Source of the DNA: Streptomyces aureus
GTDB lineage: Bacteria > Actinomycetota > Actinomycetes > Streptomycetales > Streptomycetaceae
Assembly (NCBI RefSeq): GCF_000725495.1
Contig: NZ_JNZD01000023.1
Location: 1 to 64,000, forward strand
Direction of reading: 5' to 3'
DNA length: 64,000 nt
The notes under the pieces: generated by a model
What the model saw: only the letters and a program-made list of their open reading frames with translations
The model's database searches: none
What the model was told of the DNA's origin: nothing
Translations under genes and position numbers: made by a program
Shown here: positions 8,263-16,312 of the stretch, piece by piece
Layout: each line of letters begins with the position of its first letter
How positions within the stretch are numbered: the first letter of the stretch is position 1

Positions 8263-10059
8263 TCAGCCCCGATAAAGTGCCTCGATCTCGTTCGCGTAAT
8301 CCTTCGCCACCACGTTCCGCTTCAGCTTCAGCGACGGCGTCAGATGCCCCGACTCCTCCGTGAACTGGTGGGCGAGGATACGGAACTTGCGGACCGACTC
8401 GGCCTTGGACACCGCCGCGTTGCCGTCGTCGATCGCGTCCTGGATCGCGGAGACCAGATCCGCGTCCTCGCGCAGCGACTCCGCCGTCGAACCCGCCGGC
8501 TTCCCGTGCTCCGCGGCCCACCGGCCCAGGAACTCCTCGTCGACCGTGACCAGCGCGCCGACGAACGGACGTCCGTCGCCGACCACCATGCACTCCGCGA
8601 CCAGCGCGTGCGCCCGGATGCGGTCCTCTATGACGGCCGGGGCGACGTTCTTGCCGCCCGCGGTGACGATGATCTCCTTCTTGCGGCCGGTGATCCGGAG
8701 ATACCCGTCCTCGTCGAGGGTGCCGATGTCACCGGTGTGGAACCAGCCGTCGGCGAGCGCCTCGGCGGTCGCGGCCTCGTTGTTCCAGTACTCCTTGAAC
8801 AGGTGCTCGCCGTGCAGCAGCACCTCGCCGTCGTCGGCGATGCGGATCACGGAGCCGGGCAGCGGCTGGCCGACCGTACCGATCTTCGTACGGTCCCACG
8901 GGTTGAAGGCCGTGGCCGCACAGGACTCGGTGAGGCCGTAGCCCTCCAGGACGGTGAAGCCGATGCCACGGAAGAAGTGACCGAGCCGCTCGCCGAGCGG
9001 GGCACCGCCCGAGATCGCGTACTCGCCACGACCGCCGAGCACCGCGCGCAGCTTGCTGTAGACGAGCTTGTCGAACGTCTTGTACTTGATCTTCAGACCG
9101 AGGGACGGCCCCGAGGGGGTGTCCAGCGCGCGGCTGTACGCGATCGCCGTGTCCGCCGCCTTGTCGAAGATCTTGCCCTTGCCGTCGGCCTGGGCCTTGG
9201 CGCGCGCCGAGTTGTAGACCTTCTCGAAGACGCGCGGCACACCGAGGATCAGCGTCGGCCGGAAGGCGGCCAGCTCGTCGGTGAGGTTCTTGATGTCCGG
9301 GACGCAGCCCAGCTTGATCGGCGCCATCATCGGCGCGATCTGCACGAGCCGCCCGAAGACGTGCGCGAGCGGGAGGAAGAGCAGGACGGAACACTCACCG
9401 GTGCGGAACAGCGGGCGCAGCCGCTCCACGATGTTGCCGCACTCCGCGAAGAAGGCGCGGTGGGTCAGCACGCAGCCCTTGGGGCGGCCGGTGGTCCCGG
9501 AGGTGTAGACGATGGTCGCCGGGTCGTCGGCCTTGGCGAGCGAGCCGCGCTCCTCGACGGTGGCGTCGCTGACGTCCGCGCCGAGCCGCCCCAGCTCCTC
9601 GACACCGCCGGCCTCGATCTGCCAGACGTGCTCGAGGGCGGGCAGCCGGTCGCGCACCGACTCCACGGAGGCGGCGTGCGCGGGCAGCTCCACGATGCAG
9701 GCCCGGGCGCCCGAGTCGCCGAGGATCCACTGCACCTGCTCGGGAGAGCTGGTCTCGTACACCGGGACGGTGACGGCGCCGGCGCTCCAGATCGCGAAGT
9801 CGAGCAGCGTCCACTCGTAACGGGTACGGGACATCAGCGCGACCCGGTCACCGGGCCGCACGCCCGAGGCGATCAGACCCTTCGCCGCCGCCTGCACCTC
9901 GGCGAGGAAGGTGGTGGCGCTGACGTCCGTCCAGGTACCGCCCACCTTGCGGGCGATCACGGCTACGTCGGGATGCTGCGCGGCGTTTCGGCGGACGATG
10001 TCGGTGAGATTTCCGTCCGCGGGGACCTCGTACAAAGCCGGAAGGCTGAACTCGCGCAA
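8263..10059 (-). CDS. Long-chain fatty acyl-CoA ligase, FadD15-like
   Basis: 598 residues. The start is TTG 10059, supported by GAGGAG eight nucleotides upstream. AMP-forming acyl-CoA synthetase motifs are all present: P-loop YTSGTTGRPKG near residue 190, GYGLTES near 370, WFHTGDIG near 445 and the hinge ITGRKKE near 465, with the C-terminal lysine region KLKRNVV. It activates fatty acids with ATP and CoA in the cytoplasm or at the membrane. Next to a PimB'-like transferase it may supply acyl groups for envelope lipids, as its mycobacterial neighbour FadD15 is thought to. It is transcribed away from the next gene. Confidence 0.94.
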   Translation of the reverse strand: MREFSLPALYEVPADGNLTDIVRRNAAQHPDVAVIARKVGGTWTDVSATTFLAEVQAAAKGLIASGVRPGDRVALMSRTRYEWTLLDFAIWSAGAVTVPVYETSSPEQVQWILGDSGARACIVELPAHAASVESVRDRLPALEHVWQIEAGGVEELGRLGADVSDATVEERGSLAKADDPATIVYTSGTTGRPKGCVLTHRAFFAECGNIVERLRPLFRTGECSVLLFLPLAHVFGRLVQIAPMMAPIKLGCVPDIKNLTDELAAFRPTLILGVPRVFEKVYNSARAKAQADGKGKIFDKAADTAIAYSRALDTPSGPSLGLKIKYKTFDKLVYSKLRAVLGGRGEYAISGGAPLGERLGHFFRGIGFTVLEGYGLTESCAATAFNPWDRTKIGTVGQPLPGSVIRIADDGEVLLHGEHLFKEYWNNEAATAEALADGWFHTGDIGTLDEDGYLRITGRKKEIIVTAGGKNVAPAVIEDRIRAHALVAECMVVGDGRPFVGALVTVDEEFLGRWAAEHGKPAGSTAESLREDADLVSAIQDAIDDGNAAVSKAESVRKFRILAHQFTEESGHLTPSLKLKRNVVAKDYANEIEALYRG

Positions 10060-10341
10060 GACTGCTGCTCCTCATAGGGCGCCGACGCCACGACTCTGTG
10101 TGATGCGACGGTGCGGTCCAAGGCTCGGGCAAGTACTCAAGAGATCACATGTTGAAATCCCGAGTACGACTGGACTGCCCGGACGTTACCCGCCGGTATG
10201 GCCTCTTCGACAGGGGGTCCCGGCGAGATGTTCCATGCGTCACACGTGGTGGCGTTCCTGCGCGCACAGTAGTCCAAGCGCTTCCGGGGGTGCCAGTAAC
10301 CGCAGGTCCGGCCCCCTCTGTTCACGTTTGCCGCACCGGCC

Positions 10342-10347
10342 TACGCT
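10342..10347 (+). promoter_or_regulatory. -10 box of a leaderless transcript
   Basis: TACGCT ends 8 nt before the ATG at 10356, and no ribosome binding site lies between. This is the spacing expected when transcription begins at or next to the start codon. The 296-nt gap 10060-10355 holds otherwise only the divergent promoter region. Confidence 0.5.
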
Positions 10348-10355
10348 TGATCGTC

Positions 10356-11153
10356 ATGGCATCCACACCGGTCGGCCGTCCGAGAACGCGCATTCACGTG
10401 GTCAGCGACGTGCACGGCAACGCCCGCGACCTGGCCCGGGCCGGCGACGGCGCCGACGCCCTGATCTGCCTCGGTGACCTGGTCCTCTTCCTCGACTACG
10501 CCGATCACGCGCGCGGCATCTTCCCCGACCTCTTCGGCGTCGAGAACGCCGACCGCATCGTCGAGCTGCGCACCGCCCGCCGCTTCGAGGAGGCGCGCGC
10601 CTTCGGTGCCCGGCTGTGGGCGGGCGTCGGCTCCGACCGTGCCGCGGTGATCGAGAAGGCGGTGCGCAAGCAGTACGCCGAGATGTTCGCCGCGTTCCCG
10701 ACACCGACGTACGCGACCTACGGCAATGTCGACATGCCGACCCTGTGGCCGGAGTTCGCCGGACCGGGCACCACGGTCCTCGACGGCGAGCGGGTCGAGA
10801 TCGGCGGGCGCGTCTTCGGGTTCGTCGGCGGAGGGCTGCGCACGCCGATGCGGACGCCGTATGAGATCAGCGACGAGGAGTACGCGGCCAAGATCGAGGC
10901 GGTCGGCGAGGTCGACGTGCTGTGCACCCACATTCCGCCGGAGGTCCCGGAGCTCGTCTACGACACGGTGGCGCGCCGTTTCGAGCGGGGCTCACGCGCC
11001 CTGCTGGACGCGATCCGGCGCACGCGCCCCCGGTATGCGCTCTTCGGCCACGTCCATCAGCCGCTCGCCCGGCGGATGCGCGTCGGGGCGACGGAATGCG
11101 TCAATGTGGGGCACTTCGCGGGGTCGGGACGCCCGTGGGTGCTGGAGTGGTGA
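10356..11153 (+). CDS. Calcineurin-like metallophosphoesterase
   Basis: 265 residues with the five metal-binding blocks of the superfamily: SDVHGN near residue 15, CLGDLV near 38, YGNVD near 128, CTHIPPE near 190 and GHVHQP near 232. Such enzymes use a dinuclear metal centre to hydrolyse phosphomonoesters or diesters. An insertion between GDLV and GNVD (roughly residues 45-115) is longer than in small phosphodiesterases. The gene is probably leaderless. It precedes the SRPBCC gene in the same direction with a 124-nt gap. Substrate unknown. Confidence 0.88.
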   Translation: MASTPVGRPRTRIHVVSDVHGNARDLARAGDGADALICLGDLVLFLDYADHARGIFPDLFGVENADRIVELRTARRFEEARAFGARLWAGVGSDRAAVIEKAVRKQYAEMFAAFPTPTYATYGNVDMPTLWPEFAGPGTTVLDGERVEIGGRVFGFVGGGLRTPMRTPYEISDEEYAAKIEAVGEVDVLCTHIPPEVPELVYDTVARRFERGSRALLDAIRRTRPRYALFGHVHQPLARRMRVGATECVNVGHFAGSGRPWVLEW

Positions 11154-11277
11154 CACGGCGACGGCGCTGAAGGCCAGGTGGGGTGACGGTGCCCGGGGCC
11201 GTGCGCGGTAGCCTTCACGCTGCACACACGTGCGCACCACCCTCCCTCACCGGACCGCATCTCGAGGAGCCACCGCG

Positions 11278-11718
11278 ATGGCGGAACACACCAGTTCGAG
11301 CATCACGATCGAGGCGGCACCGGCTGACGTCATGGCGGTGATCGCCGACTTCGCCCGGTACCCGGACTGGACGGGTGAGGTGAAGGAGGCCGAGGTCCTC
11401 AAGACGGACGAGCAGGGCCGGGCCGAGCAGGTCCGTCTCGTCATGGACGCCGGTGCCATCAAGGACGACCAGACCCTCGGCTACACCTGGACCGGGGACC
11501 ACGAGGTCTCCTGGACCCTGGTCAAGTCGCAGATGCTGCGCTCGCTGGACGGCTCGTACCTCTTGAAGCCCGCGGGCAAGGGGGCCACCGAGGTCACCTA
11601 CCGGCTGACCGTCGACGTCAAGATCCCCATGCTCGGCATGATCAAGCGCAAGGCCGAGAAGGTCATCATCGACCGAGCCCTGGCCGGCCTGAAGAAGCGC
11701 GTAGAGGAAACGGCCTAG
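11278..11718 (+). CDS. SRPBCC-fold (polyketide cyclase/dehydrase-like) protein
   Basis: 146 residues, ATG 11278 behind GAGGAG. The sequence fits the START/Bet v1-like fold: an opening strand with ITIEAAPADVMAVIADFARYPDW, alternating strands and a long C-terminal helix. The family forms a hydrophobic pocket that binds lipids or polyketides. It is followed by an ArsA-like ATPase gene, an order also known from mycobacteria (Rv2185c/Rv2184c), so a role in handling membrane lipids is plausible. A six-bp hairpin with a GAA loop (11718-11732) sits directly at the stop. No catalytic residue can be assigned. Confidence 0.87.
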   Translation: MAEHTSSSITIEAAPADVMAVIADFARYPDWTGEVKEAEVLKTDEQGRAEQVRLVMDAGAIKDDQTLGYTWTGDHEVSWTLVKSQMLRSLDGSYLLKPAGKGATEVTYRLTVDVKIPMLGMIKRKAEKVIIDRALAGLKKRVEETA

Positions 11719-11824
11719 CCCCCGAAGGGGGCCGCACCGACAACCCGGCCCGATCTGCCCGGCGTCTCATCCCGCCGCAGGTCCGGTGGCCCCACAACCA
11801 GGTCTTCGCCCCCTCCGCCCCTAC

Positions 11825-12016
11825 CCGTCCCACCCCGGGGCTCCGCCCCGGACCCCGCTCCTCAAACGCCGGAGGGGCTGAATACTCGCCCGGCCGGGCT
11901 GAATGCTTGCCCGGAGGGGCTGAATGCTCGCCCGGCCGGGTTGAATGCTTGCCCGGCCGGGTTGAATGCTTGCCCGGCCGGGTTGAATGCTTGCCCGGCC
12001 GGGTTGAATGCTTGTG
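11825..12016. repeat. 21-bp tandem array plus common Streptomyces intergenic element
   Basis: Units of 21 bp (TGAATGCTTGCCCGGCCGGGT and variants) begin at 11879, 11900, 11921, 11942, 11963 and 11984, with a partial seventh at 12005. They directly follow an element (11825-11878) with hairpin CCGGGGC-TCC-GCCCCGG (11835-11851) and CTCCTCAAACGCCGG, which is widespread downstream of Streptomyces genes. On the minus strand the array would read as a 7-residue repeat QAFNPAG, but I see no ribosome site for that and treat the 459-nt gap 11719-12177 as non-coding. Confidence 0.85.
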
Positions 12017-12065
12017 AGGGACTGCGCCCGGGCCACCGCACACCCGCAGCCGGGATTCGGCGTGA

Positions 12066-12152
12066 GGGGCCGTGCCGGTACATCGATGCCCGTCGCCACT
12101 AACGTCCACATCTCTGTCCAACGGCGACGGGCTGATGCACCGGCACGGCCCC
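12066..12152. other. Long imperfect inverted repeat upstream of the ArsA-like gene
   Basis: Arms 12066-12097 and 12123-12152 pair over 28 positions: 14 bp perfect, one mismatch, 4 bp, a small bulge, then 10 bp perfect, with a 25-nt loop. It ends 12 nt before the TAGCGT box of the ArsA-like gene, so it is not part of that mRNA if transcription starts at the ATG. It could be a terminator for transcripts coming from upstream, an operator, or a hairpin in a minus-strand RNA. Confidence 0.6.
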
Positions 12153-12163
12153 GACCCACCCAG

Positions 12164-12169
12164 TAGCGT
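12164..12169 (+). promoter_or_regulatory. -10 box of a leaderless transcript
   Basis: TAGCGT ends 8 nt before ATG 12178, and the intervening bases are C-rich with no ribosome binding site. Confidence 0.5.
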
Positions 12170-12177
12170 TCACCCCC

Positions 12178-13347
12178 ATGCGCACCATCCTGATCACAGG
12201 CCAAGGCGGCACAGGCCGTACCACCGTCGCCGCCGCCACCGCGCTGAACGCGGCGAGGGAAGGCACCCGCACCCTCCTGCTCACCGCCGACCGCACCGAC
12301 ACCCTCGGTGCCGTCCTCGGGGTCCCCACCGGCCCCGACCCCGTGGAAGCCGAGAACGGCCTCACCGTCTGGCGCCCCGACGCCGCCGCCCGCTTCCGCG
12401 ACGATCTCACCGCCTTCCAGAAGCGGGCCACCACCGCCCTCGACCTCCTCGGCGCCTCCCGCCTGGACGCCGAGGAGGTCACCCCGCTGCCCGGAGCCGA
12501 GGAACTCGCCCTGCTCCGCGCCCTGCGCGACGCCGCGCTCTCGGAGGCGTACGGCCTGCTCGTCGTGGACCTGCCCCCGACCCCGCAGGCCCTCGCCCTC
12601 CTCGCACTGCCCGAGGAACTCCGCCGCTACCTGCGCCGCCTGCTCCCGCCGGAGCGCCAGGCGGCCCGCGCCCTGCGCCCGGTCCTCGGACGACTCGCGG
12701 GCGTGCCGATGCCCGCCGACTGGCTGTACGAGACCGCGGGACGCTGGGACGTCGAGCTGGCCGCCGTGCAGGCCGTCGTCGAGGACCGCTCCACGACCGT
12801 ACGGCTGGTCGCCGAGCCCGGACCCGCCGGCACGGACGCCGTCCGCACCGCCACCACCGCGCTGGCCCTGCGCGGCCTGGCCGTGGAGGGCCTGGTCGCG
12901 AACCGGGTGCTGCCCGGCGCCCCGCACGACGCCTGGCTCGGCGCCCTCGCGGCCCAGCAGCGCAAGGCCCTGGAGGAGTGGCGGGAGACGTACACGGTCC
13001 ACGAGGTCCCGCACCGCGGCCACGACCCGCGCGGCACCGACGACCTCGCCTCGCTCGCCGTGCCCGGCGTCAACACCGCGCCCACCCCCGTCGAGTGGCC
13101 CGTCACCGACCACCTCGCCGAGGACGGGGTGCTCGTCTGGCACATCCCGCTGCCCGGCGCGATACGCGACGAACTCGACCTCATCCGGCGGGGGGACGAA
13201 CTCGTCGTCTCCGTGGGCCAGTTGCGCAGGATCGTCCCGCTCCCGTCGGCGCTGCGCCGCTGCACGGTGGCCGGAGCGGCCCTGCGCGAGGGCGAGCTGC
13301 GCGTCCGCTTCACCCCCGACCCGGGCCTGTGGCCGCGCGAGAAGTGA
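12178..13347 (+). CDS. ArsA/GET3-like ATPase with altered P-loop
   Basis: 389 residues. The fold is that of the SIMIBI class: residues 8-16 read GQGGTGRTT at the place where ArsA/Get3 proteins have GKGGVGKTT, and YGLLVVDLPPT near residue 125 is the Walker B and switch. Both lysines of the signature are replaced (Gln9, Arg14), so ATP hydrolysis may be weak or absent. The C-terminal part ends in a small beta domain seen in bacterial ArsA-like proteins. It follows an SRPBCC gene and precedes a DUF5304 gene. Family members move membrane proteins or anions; here the job is unknown. The stop lies in a 22-bp sequence that is repeated 26 bp later. Confidence 0.85.
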   Translation: MRTILITGQGGTGRTTVAAATALNAAREGTRTLLLTADRTDTLGAVLGVPTGPDPVEAENGLTVWRPDAAARFRDDLTAFQKRATTALDLLGASRLDAEEVTPLPGAEELALLRALRDAALSEAYGLLVVDLPPTPQALALLALPEELRRYLRRLLPPERQAARALRPVLGRLAGVPMPADWLYETAGRWDVELAAVQAVVEDRSTTVRLVAEPGPAGTDAVRTATTALALRGLAVEGLVANRVLPGAPHDAWLGALAAQQRKALEEWRETYTVHEVPHRGHDPRGTDDLASLAVPGVNTAPTPVEWPVTDHLAEDGVLVWHIPLPGAIRDELDLIRRGDELVVSVGQLRRIVPLPSALRRCTVAGAALREGELRVRFTPDPGLWPREK

Positions 13348-13467
13348 CAGCGCTGTGGCCGCGCGAGAAGTGACGGCGAGAACCGACAGCGCGAGAACCG
13401 ACAGACCGAGAACCGACAGACCGAGAACCGACAGACCGAGAACCGACAGACCGAGAACCGCGAAGTG
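13327..13467. repeat. 26-bp duplication over a stop codon and 15-bp tandem array
   Basis: The 22-mer at 13327-13348, which contains the stop codon of the ArsA-like gene, recurs at 13353-13374. It is followed by 15-bp units of the form GAGAACCGACAGACC beginning at 13378, 13393, 13408, 13423, 13438 and 13453. The array fills most of the 227-nt gap before the DUF5304 gene. I see no promoter hidden in it. Confidence 0.85.
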
Positions 13468-13574
13468 CCCGGGGAGGAGTGACCACGCCCTCGCCCGGGG
13501 CACCCGTGACGGTGAACCGGGTACCCCCGTTCGGGTAACGTCGAAGGCACGAAAACGTAGGCAGGAGTCCCGCC

Positions 13575-14060
13575 ATGAGCGAAGAGCGCCCACCCACCGA
13601 CGCCGCTCAGGAGGAGACGGCCGACGAGGTCCGCTTCGAGGAAGCGCGCGTCACCGACGACGACGCCTGGGCGACGGCCTGCGCGGAGGACCTCGCCGAG
13701 GAGAAGGCCCGCCGCCGCGCCCAGCACGGCCCGCCGCCCGGCTCCGCCGCCGAGGAACTGCGCAAACTGATGGACGCCGTCGCCGACAAGCTCTCCGGGC
13801 TCCAGTCCCCGCTGCTCGGCGCGGTCGCCTCCGGCACGGCCCAGCAGATGGTGAACCAGGTCGTGCAGCAGGCCAAGGCCGCCGTGGAACCGGTCATCGA
13901 GCGCAATCCCGAGGTCTTCGACCACCTCGCGGCCGCGGGCTCCGAGCTGCTCGCCGCGTACCGCTCGGCCGTCGAGAACCAGGAGCGCCGCTGGACCGCT
14001 CGGGGCACGGGTTCCGGCGAAGAGGACCCGGGTCCGGGCGAACACATCGACTTGGACTAA
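13575..14060 (+). CDS. DUF5304-family acidic protein
   Basis: 161 residues, ATG 13575 behind GCAGGAG. The N-terminal 50 residues are very acidic; the middle (about 60-140) is predicted helical with LRKLMDAVADKLSGLQSPLLGAV; the tail is acidic and disordered. There is no signal peptide or membrane segment. Proteins like this are conserved in Streptomyces between an ArsA-like gene and glkA, which matches the context here, and have no known function. It lies 54 nt upstream of the glucokinase gene and may share its transcript. Confidence 0.8.
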   Translation: MSEERPPTDAAQEETADEVRFEEARVTDDDAWATACAEDLAEEKARRRAQHGPPPGSAAEELRKLMDAVADKLSGLQSPLLGAVASGTAQQMVNQVVQQAKAAVEPVIERNPEVFDHLAAAGSELLAAYRSAVENQERRWTARGTGSGEEDPGPGEHIDLD

Positions 14061-14114
14061 TCGCCCCTCGGGTACGGTTGGCCGTAGCGGGGCTTTACCG
14101 AAACTGAGGGATTC

Positions 14115-15068
14115 ATGGGACTCACCATCGGCGTCGACATCGGCGGCACGAAGATCGCGGCCGGTGTGGTCGACGAGGAAGGCAACATCCTCTCGACGCA
14201 CAAGGTGCCGACCCCCACCACGCCGCAGGCCATCGTGGACGCCATCGCCTCGGCCGTGGAGGGAGCGCGCGCCGGCCACGACATCGTCGGTGTCGGCATC
14301 GGTGCCGCCGGATACGTGAACCGCCAGCGCTCGACGGTGTACTTCGCGCCGAACATCGACTGGCGCAACGAACCGCTCAAGGCCGAGGTCGAGCGGCGTG
14401 TGGGCCTGCCCGTCGTCGTGGAGAACGACGCGAACGCGGCGGCCTGGGGCGAGTACAAGTTCGGCGCGGGCAAGGGCCACCGCAACGTCATCTGCATCAC
14501 CCTGGGCACGGGCCTCGGCGGCGGCATCATCATCGGCAACAAGCTGCGCCGCGGTCACTTCGGGGTCGCGGCCGAGTTCGGCCACATCCGCATGGTGCCG
14601 GACGGTCTGCTGTGCGGCTGCGGCTCGCAGGGCTGCTGGGAGCAGTACGCCTCCGGACGCGCCCTCGTCCGCTACGCGAAGCAGCGCGCCAACGCCACCC
14701 CGGAGGCGGCGGAGGTCCTGCTGGGCCTCGGCGACGGCACCCCCGACGGCATCGAGGGCAAGCACATCTCCATGGCCGCCCGCCAGGGCGACCACGTGGC
14801 GGTGGACTCCTACCGCGAGCTGGCCCGCTGGGCCGGCGCGGGCCTGGCCGACCTCGCCTCCCTGTTCGACCCGTCCGCCTTCATCGTCGGCGGCGGTCTC
14901 TCGGACGAGGGCGAGCTCGTCCTCGACCCGATCCGCAAGTCGTACAAGCGCTGGCTGGTCGGCGGCAACTGGCGTCCGGTCGCGGATGTGATCGCCGCCC
15001 AGCTGGGCAACAAGGCGGGTCTCGTCGGCGCGGCGGACCTCGCCCGGGAGCCCGACCCGATCATGTAG
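14115..15068 (+). CDS. glkA: ROK-family glucokinase
   Basis: 317 residues. It has the phosphate-binding motif DIGGTKIA at the N-terminus, the catalytic Asp in ENDANAAAWGE near residue 105, the sugar-binding EFGHIRM and the zinc-binding CGCGSQGCWEQ of ROK proteins. It phosphorylates glucose with ATP in the cytoplasm. In S. coelicolor the orthologous GlkA is also the central agent of carbon catabolite repression. GAGGGA precedes the ATG. The start region follows closely on the DUF5304 gene, as in other streptomycetes. The assignment is firm from motifs and synteny. Confidence 0.95.
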   Translation: MGLTIGVDIGGTKIAAGVVDEEGNILSTHKVPTPTTPQAIVDAIASAVEGARAGHDIVGVGIGAAGYVNRQRSTVYFAPNIDWRNEPLKAEVERRVGLPVVVENDANAAAWGEYKFGAGKGHRNVICITLGTGLGGGIIIGNKLRRGHFGVAAEFGHIRMVPDGLLCGCGSQGCWEQYASGRALVRYAKQRANATPEAAEVLLGLGDGTPDGIEGKHISMAARQGDHVAVDSYRELARWAGAGLADLASLFDPSAFIVGGGLSDEGELVLDPIRKSYKRWLVGGNWRPVADVIAAQLGNKAGLVGAADLAREPDPIM

Positions 15069-15094
15069 TACCCGCACACGGCACGACAGCGCCC

Positions 15095-15246
15095 GCCGCC
15101 CCCGCACAGGCCGGCGGGCGCAGCCATGTTTTCCCATGCCCCGCCCCCGCACAGGCCGGCGGGCGCAGCCATGTTTTCCCACGCCCCGCCCCCGCACAGG
15201 CCGGCGGGCGCAGCCATGTTTTCCCACGCCCCGCCCCCGCCGAGGC
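15095..15246. repeat. 45-bp tandem array downstream of glkA
   Basis: Units of 45 bp can be phased on GCACAGG at 15104, 15149 and 15194, with a diverged fourth (GCCGAGG) at 15239. On the plus strand they would read as a 15-residue repeat MFSHAPPPHRPAGAA and stay open into the next gene; on the minus strand as AWENMAAPAGL. The rest of the 330-nt gap 15069-15398 shows only the promoter box of the next gene. Confidence 0.85.
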
Positions 15247-15398
15247 CGGCGCACCTCCACCTGCGGATCACCCACCCAAGGGGGCGCACACCCCCACGCC
15301 CCGAGCGCCCGCAAAGACCGCGCGCCCCGCCGACTCCGGCGCACCCCATGTGGTCCTTCGGCCGGTGCGGCAGCACTCCTGCGCGTATCTTGATCGCC

Positions 15399-16163
15399 AT
15401 GCCGACCAGCTTCTCCGCCAGTCCGCTGCCCGCGTCCCGCACCGAGTCCGACGGTTCGGCCGTCATCCGCGTGCTCAGTTACAACATCCGCTCGATGCGC
15501 GACGACACCGACGCCCTCGCCCGGGTGATCACCGCCTGCGCACCGGACCTCGTCCTGGTCCAGGAGGCGCCGCGGTTCTTCCGTTGGCGCAAGAAGCTCG
15601 CGCGCCTGGCCGCCGCCTCCGACCTGGTCATGCTCTCCGGGGGCGCCACCGCCGCCGGACCCGCGCTGCTGTGCTCCCTGCGGGCCACCGTGGAGCGCAC
15701 CGAGGACGTACTGCTCCCGCTCACCCCGGGCGAGCACCGGCGCGGCTTCGCCACCGCGGTCGTCCGCTTCGGGGGAGCACGGCTCGGCGTGCTGAGCTGC
15801 CACCTCTCGCTCCGGAACGACGAGCGCCTGGAGCAGAGCGGCATGCTCCTCGACCGGGTCGCCGGTCTCGGCACCGTGCACGCCGTCGCCGGAGGCGACC
15901 TCAACGAACGCCCGACGGGACCGGCCTTCCGCCGGCTAGCGGACGCGCTCCAGGACGGCTGGGCGACCCGCCCCTGGGGCGGGGAGCACACCTGGACCTT
16001 CGACGGGCCCGACCGCCGCATCGACGCCGTCTTCGCCACGCCCGGCGTAGAGGTCCTCGGCTGCGGGGTGCCGCTCGGCCTTCCCGGGGTGAGCGAGCGG
16101 GACCTGAGGGCGGCCACGGACCATCTGCCCGTGCTGGCCGCCCTCAGAGTGCCCGCGACGTAA
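15399..16163 (+). CDS. Endonuclease/exonuclease/phosphatase-family hydrolase
   Basis: 254 residues from ATG 15399, which follows a TATCTT box (15386-15391) by 7 nt and lacks a ribosome site, so probably leaderless. EEP-fold motifs: LSYNIRSM near residue 27, LVQEAP near 55, GDLNERP near 168 and TDHLPVLA near the end, which supply the metal ligand Glu and the catalytic Asp/His. No signal peptide is apparent. Substrates in this superfamily range from DNA and RNA to phosphoinositides and sphingomyelin, and the sequence does not tell which. The reading frame is open upstream through the repeat, but codon use there is poor. Confidence 0.87.
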   Translation: MPTSFSASPLPASRTESDGSAVIRVLSYNIRSMRDDTDALARVITACAPDLVLVQEAPRFFRWRKKLARLAAASDLVMLSGGATAAGPALLCSLRATVERTEDVLLPLTPGEHRRGFATAVVRFGGARLGVLSCHLSLRNDERLEQSGMLLDRVAGLGTVHAVAGGDLNERPTGPAFRRLADALQDGWATRPWGGEHTWTFDGPDRRIDAVFATPGVEVLGCGVPLGLPGVSERDLRAATDHLPVLAALRVPAT

Positions 16164-16170
16164 CTGCGCA

Positions 16171-16195
16171 GGCCCGGACCGCCCCGGTCCGGGCC
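16171..16195. terminator. Hairpin terminator between convergent genes
   Basis: Perfect 11-bp arms (16171-16181, 16185-16195) with a 3-nt loop start 8 nt after the hydrolase stop. Further short copies of GGCCTCCGCC and CCGGTCCCCGTC fill the rest of the gap up to 16312. Confidence 0.75.
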
Positions 16196-16312
16196 GGCCT
16201 CCGCCTGTCCCCGTCAGCCCGCGCCGGCCTCCGCCGGTCCCCGTCCCGTCAGCCCCCCCGCCGGTCCCCGTCACGTCAGCCGAGCCGGCCTCCGCCGGTT
16301 CGGGCCGGACGG

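Noticed and set aside
7579..10077. Very long plus-strand open frame over the array and the acyl-CoA ligase
   Set aside because: It is the antisense of a well-supported ligase gene; such open antisense frames are common at 73% G+C.
11862..12083. 73-residue minus-strand frame with QAFNPAG repeats
   Set aside because: It consists mostly of the 21-bp array, has no ribosome binding site and its start lies in the arm of the long hairpin.
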